DNA of 7,355 bases from assembly GCA_004525055.1 (NCBI GenBank), contig SPDF01000069.1, positions 1 through 7,355 of the forward strand, given 5' to 3'. Within the stretch, counting starts at the first letter, position 1, and each line of letters starts with the position of its first letter. The notes beneath the pieces are model-generated. The model saw only the letters and a program-made list of their open reading frames with translations. It had not been told where the DNA came from and made no database searches. This DNA comes from Gemmatimonadales bacterium (GTDB lineage Bacteria > Gemmatimonadota > Gemmatimonadetes > Gemmatimonadales > GWC2-71-9). Made by a program: the position numbers and the translations under genes. Positions 6,458-7,355 of the stretch are shown here, one piece after another.

Positions 6458-6607
6458 ATGAGAGAACGTGAGAGTTTGATTCCTACGCCAAAGCAGCCCG
6501 GGATTCCCAAGAAGGGCACGCCGACTGGACCGAAGCGGCAAGTGCCGCCGCCGAGGCCACCGTCCCATCCGGTGCGCTCGCCGACGTCGAATCGGAGAGG
6601 CGGGTGA
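6458..6607 (+). CDS. Small proline/arginine-rich protein of unknown function (49 aa)
   Basis: I do not recognise this protein. An ATG with GGAGG 5 nt upstream opens 49 codons ending in TGA. Its stop overlaps the GTG start of ubiX as GTGA, the same junction type as menG/mqnP. The product holds 13 prolines, 7 arginines and 4 lysines but only two acidic residues, and it lacks Cys, Trp, Tyr and Phe. It is therefore very basic and probably disordered. It begins MRERESLIPTPKQPG and contains a PPPRPP run at residues 30-35. Codons 2-8 (AGA GAA CGT GAG AGT TTG ATT) are AT-richer than neighbouring genes, which favours an open start. Possible roles are a leader that couples or paces ubiX translation (three consecutive CCG codons at 30-32 are a known type of ribosome slow site relieved by EF-P), or a small partner of membrane or flavin enzymes. 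It could also be a non-functional linker; coding potential is inferred from the start, stop and context. Confidence 0.6.
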   Translation: MRERESLIPTPKQPGIPKKGTPTGPKRQVPPPRPPSHPVRSPTSNRRGG

Positions 6608-7188
6608 GTCAGCTCCCGATCGTGATGGCGATCTCAGGGGCGTCTGGCGCGCCGTACGCCGTGCGACTGCTCGAGGTGCTTGCCGCGCGGAGGGTGCCGG
6701 TATGGCTCATCGTGACGAGTCACGGCCAGCGGCTGCTCGAGGCGGAATGTGGGATCCCCGACCTCGAGGGGCTGCAGCGCGCCACCGGCGGTGACTGGAG
6801 CAGCGTGACCGTTTATCCGGACACCGATCGCGGCGCCAAGCCTGCCTCAGGGTCCGCGAAATGGGCGGGGATGGTCATCTGTCCCTGTTCGATGGGAACG
6901 GTCTCGGCGATTGCCCAGGGGTCGAGCCGGTCGCTGGTGGAGCGCGCGGCGGATGTGGCGCTGAAGGAACGGCGCAAGCTTGTCGTGGTCCCGCGTGAAA
7001 CGCCGCTCTCGCTGATCCACCTCCGCAACCTCACCACATTGACGGAAGCCGGCGGTGTCGTCATTCCGGCGGCGCCGGGGTTCTATCACCGGCCCACGAA
7101 GATCAGCGAGCTGGTGGACTTCATCGTGCAGCGGGTGCTCGATCAGCTGGACCTGGGCATCGACATCGCGCCGCGCTGGGGCGGGTGA
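6604..7188 (+). CDS. ubiX: Flavin prenyltransferase UbiX
   Basis: The 194-residue enzyme attaches a dimethylallyl group to reduced FMN, making the prFMN cofactor used by the UbiD encoded just upstream. The N-terminal ISGASGAPYAVRLLEVL (10-26) is the FMN-binding flavoprotein motif. SGSAKWAGMVICPCSMGTVSAIAQG (82-106) contains the conserved Cys-Pro-Cys-Ser-Met core, and VVVPRETPLSLIHLRNLTTLTEAGGVVIPAAPGFYHRP (127-163) is the family's active-site and phosphate-binding block. Length is typical (about 190-200). The GTG start overlaps the small ORF's stop, and GGAGAGG at 6594-6600 inside that ORF provides a ribosome site. Position beside ubiD and after a prenyltransferase supports the cofactor role. 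The sequence is intact, with no missing motif. Confidence 0.96.
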   Translation: MSQLPIVMAISGASGAPYAVRLLEVLAARRVPVWLIVTSHGQRLLEAECGIPDLEGLQRATGGDWSSVTVYPDTDRGAKPASGSAKWAGMVICPCSMGTVSAIAQGSSRSLVERAADVALKERRKLVVVPRETPLSLIHLRNLTTLTEAGGVVIPAAPGFYHRPTKISELVDFIVQRVLDQLDLGIDIAPRWGG

Positions 7189-7355
7189 TGCGCCTCGGCA
7201 TCATCTCGGACACCCACGGCCTGCTTCGCCCCGAGGTGTTCGAGGTCTTCCGCGAGGTGGACCACATCCTCCACGCCGGGGACATCGGCCCGCTCGACAT
7301 CCTGACCGAACTGGAGGCGATTGCCCCGGTGACGGCGGTCTTTGGCAACACCGAC
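7188..7355 (+). CDS. YfcE/MJ0936-type metallophosphoesterase (partial, 5' end only)
   Basis: An ATG at 7188 shares one base with the ubiX stop (TGATG) and opens 56 codons that run off the window. The visible part has the calcineurin-like metal-binding blocks in order: ISDTHG with Asp8 and His10, HAGDIG with Asp32, and VFGNTD with Asn54. These match the small YfcE/MJ0936 phosphodiesterase group, full length usually about 160-180 residues, so roughly two-thirds is missing. Its place as a translationally coupled member of the quinone operon suggests co-expression, but no known step of quinone synthesis requires it. The true substrate cannot be inferred. Confidence 0.88.
   Translation, partial: MRLGIISDTHGLLRPEVFEVFREVDHILHAGDIGPLDILTELEAIAPVTAVFGNTD

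Noticed and set aside
1..7355. CRISPR array, tRNA/rRNA, insertion sequence or phage genes
   Set aside because: No regularly spaced direct repeats, cloverleaf sequence, transposase or integrase motifs, or terminal inverted repeats were seen. The window is almost fully occupied by ordinary genes.

Overview
The window is about two-thirds G+C, gene-dense, and free of mobile elements or RNA genes. It looks like chromosomal DNA of a high-GC, menaquinone-using bacterium. The combination of an ECF sigma factor with envelope proteins (bactofilin-like and 'toast-rack') beside a menG/ubiA/ubiD/ubiX set would fit Gemmatimonadota. That placement rests on general resemblance only and could not be tested here.

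Layout. Two operons diverge from a 53-bp intergenic region at 2947-2999. The leftward (minus-strand) operon runs from 2946 off the left edge: an ECF sigma factor, its zinc-finger membrane anti-sigma factor, a secreted/membrane protein with a bactofilin-like beta-repeat domain plus several transmembrane helices, and a secreted protein with a LiaF/toast-rack-like domain that is cut by the window edge. The rightward operon runs from 3000 off the right edge: a MenG/UbiE methyltransferase, a UbiA-superfamily prenyltransferase of the MqnP-like branch, a UbiD decarboxylase, an undescribed 49-codon proline/arginine-rich small ORF, the flavin prenyltransferase UbiX, and the start of a YfcE-type phosphoesterase. 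Most junctions overlap by 1-14 nt, so translation is probably coupled through both operons.

How the genes work together. The rightward operon holds the late steps of quinone synthesis: prenylation of the aromatic ring, prFMN-dependent decarboxylation (UbiX makes the cofactor for UbiD) and C-methylation. With a MqnP-type prenyltransferase the most economical reading is the end of the futalosine menaquinone route, although no mqnA-D gene lies in the window. The leftward operon reads as an envelope-stress module: a sigma factor held by a membrane anti-sigma factor, co-transcribed with two exported beta-rich proteins that may be sensors or effectors.

Points most worth attention: the small ORF at 6458-6607, which has the clearest Shine-Dalgarno site of the rightward operon and is coupled to ubiX; a perfect 7-bp GC hairpin directly before the anti-sigma ribosome site; a bactofilin-like domain predicted outside the cytoplasm; a probable leaderless menG start; and a three-unit heptamer repeat after ubiD that places stops in all three frames.
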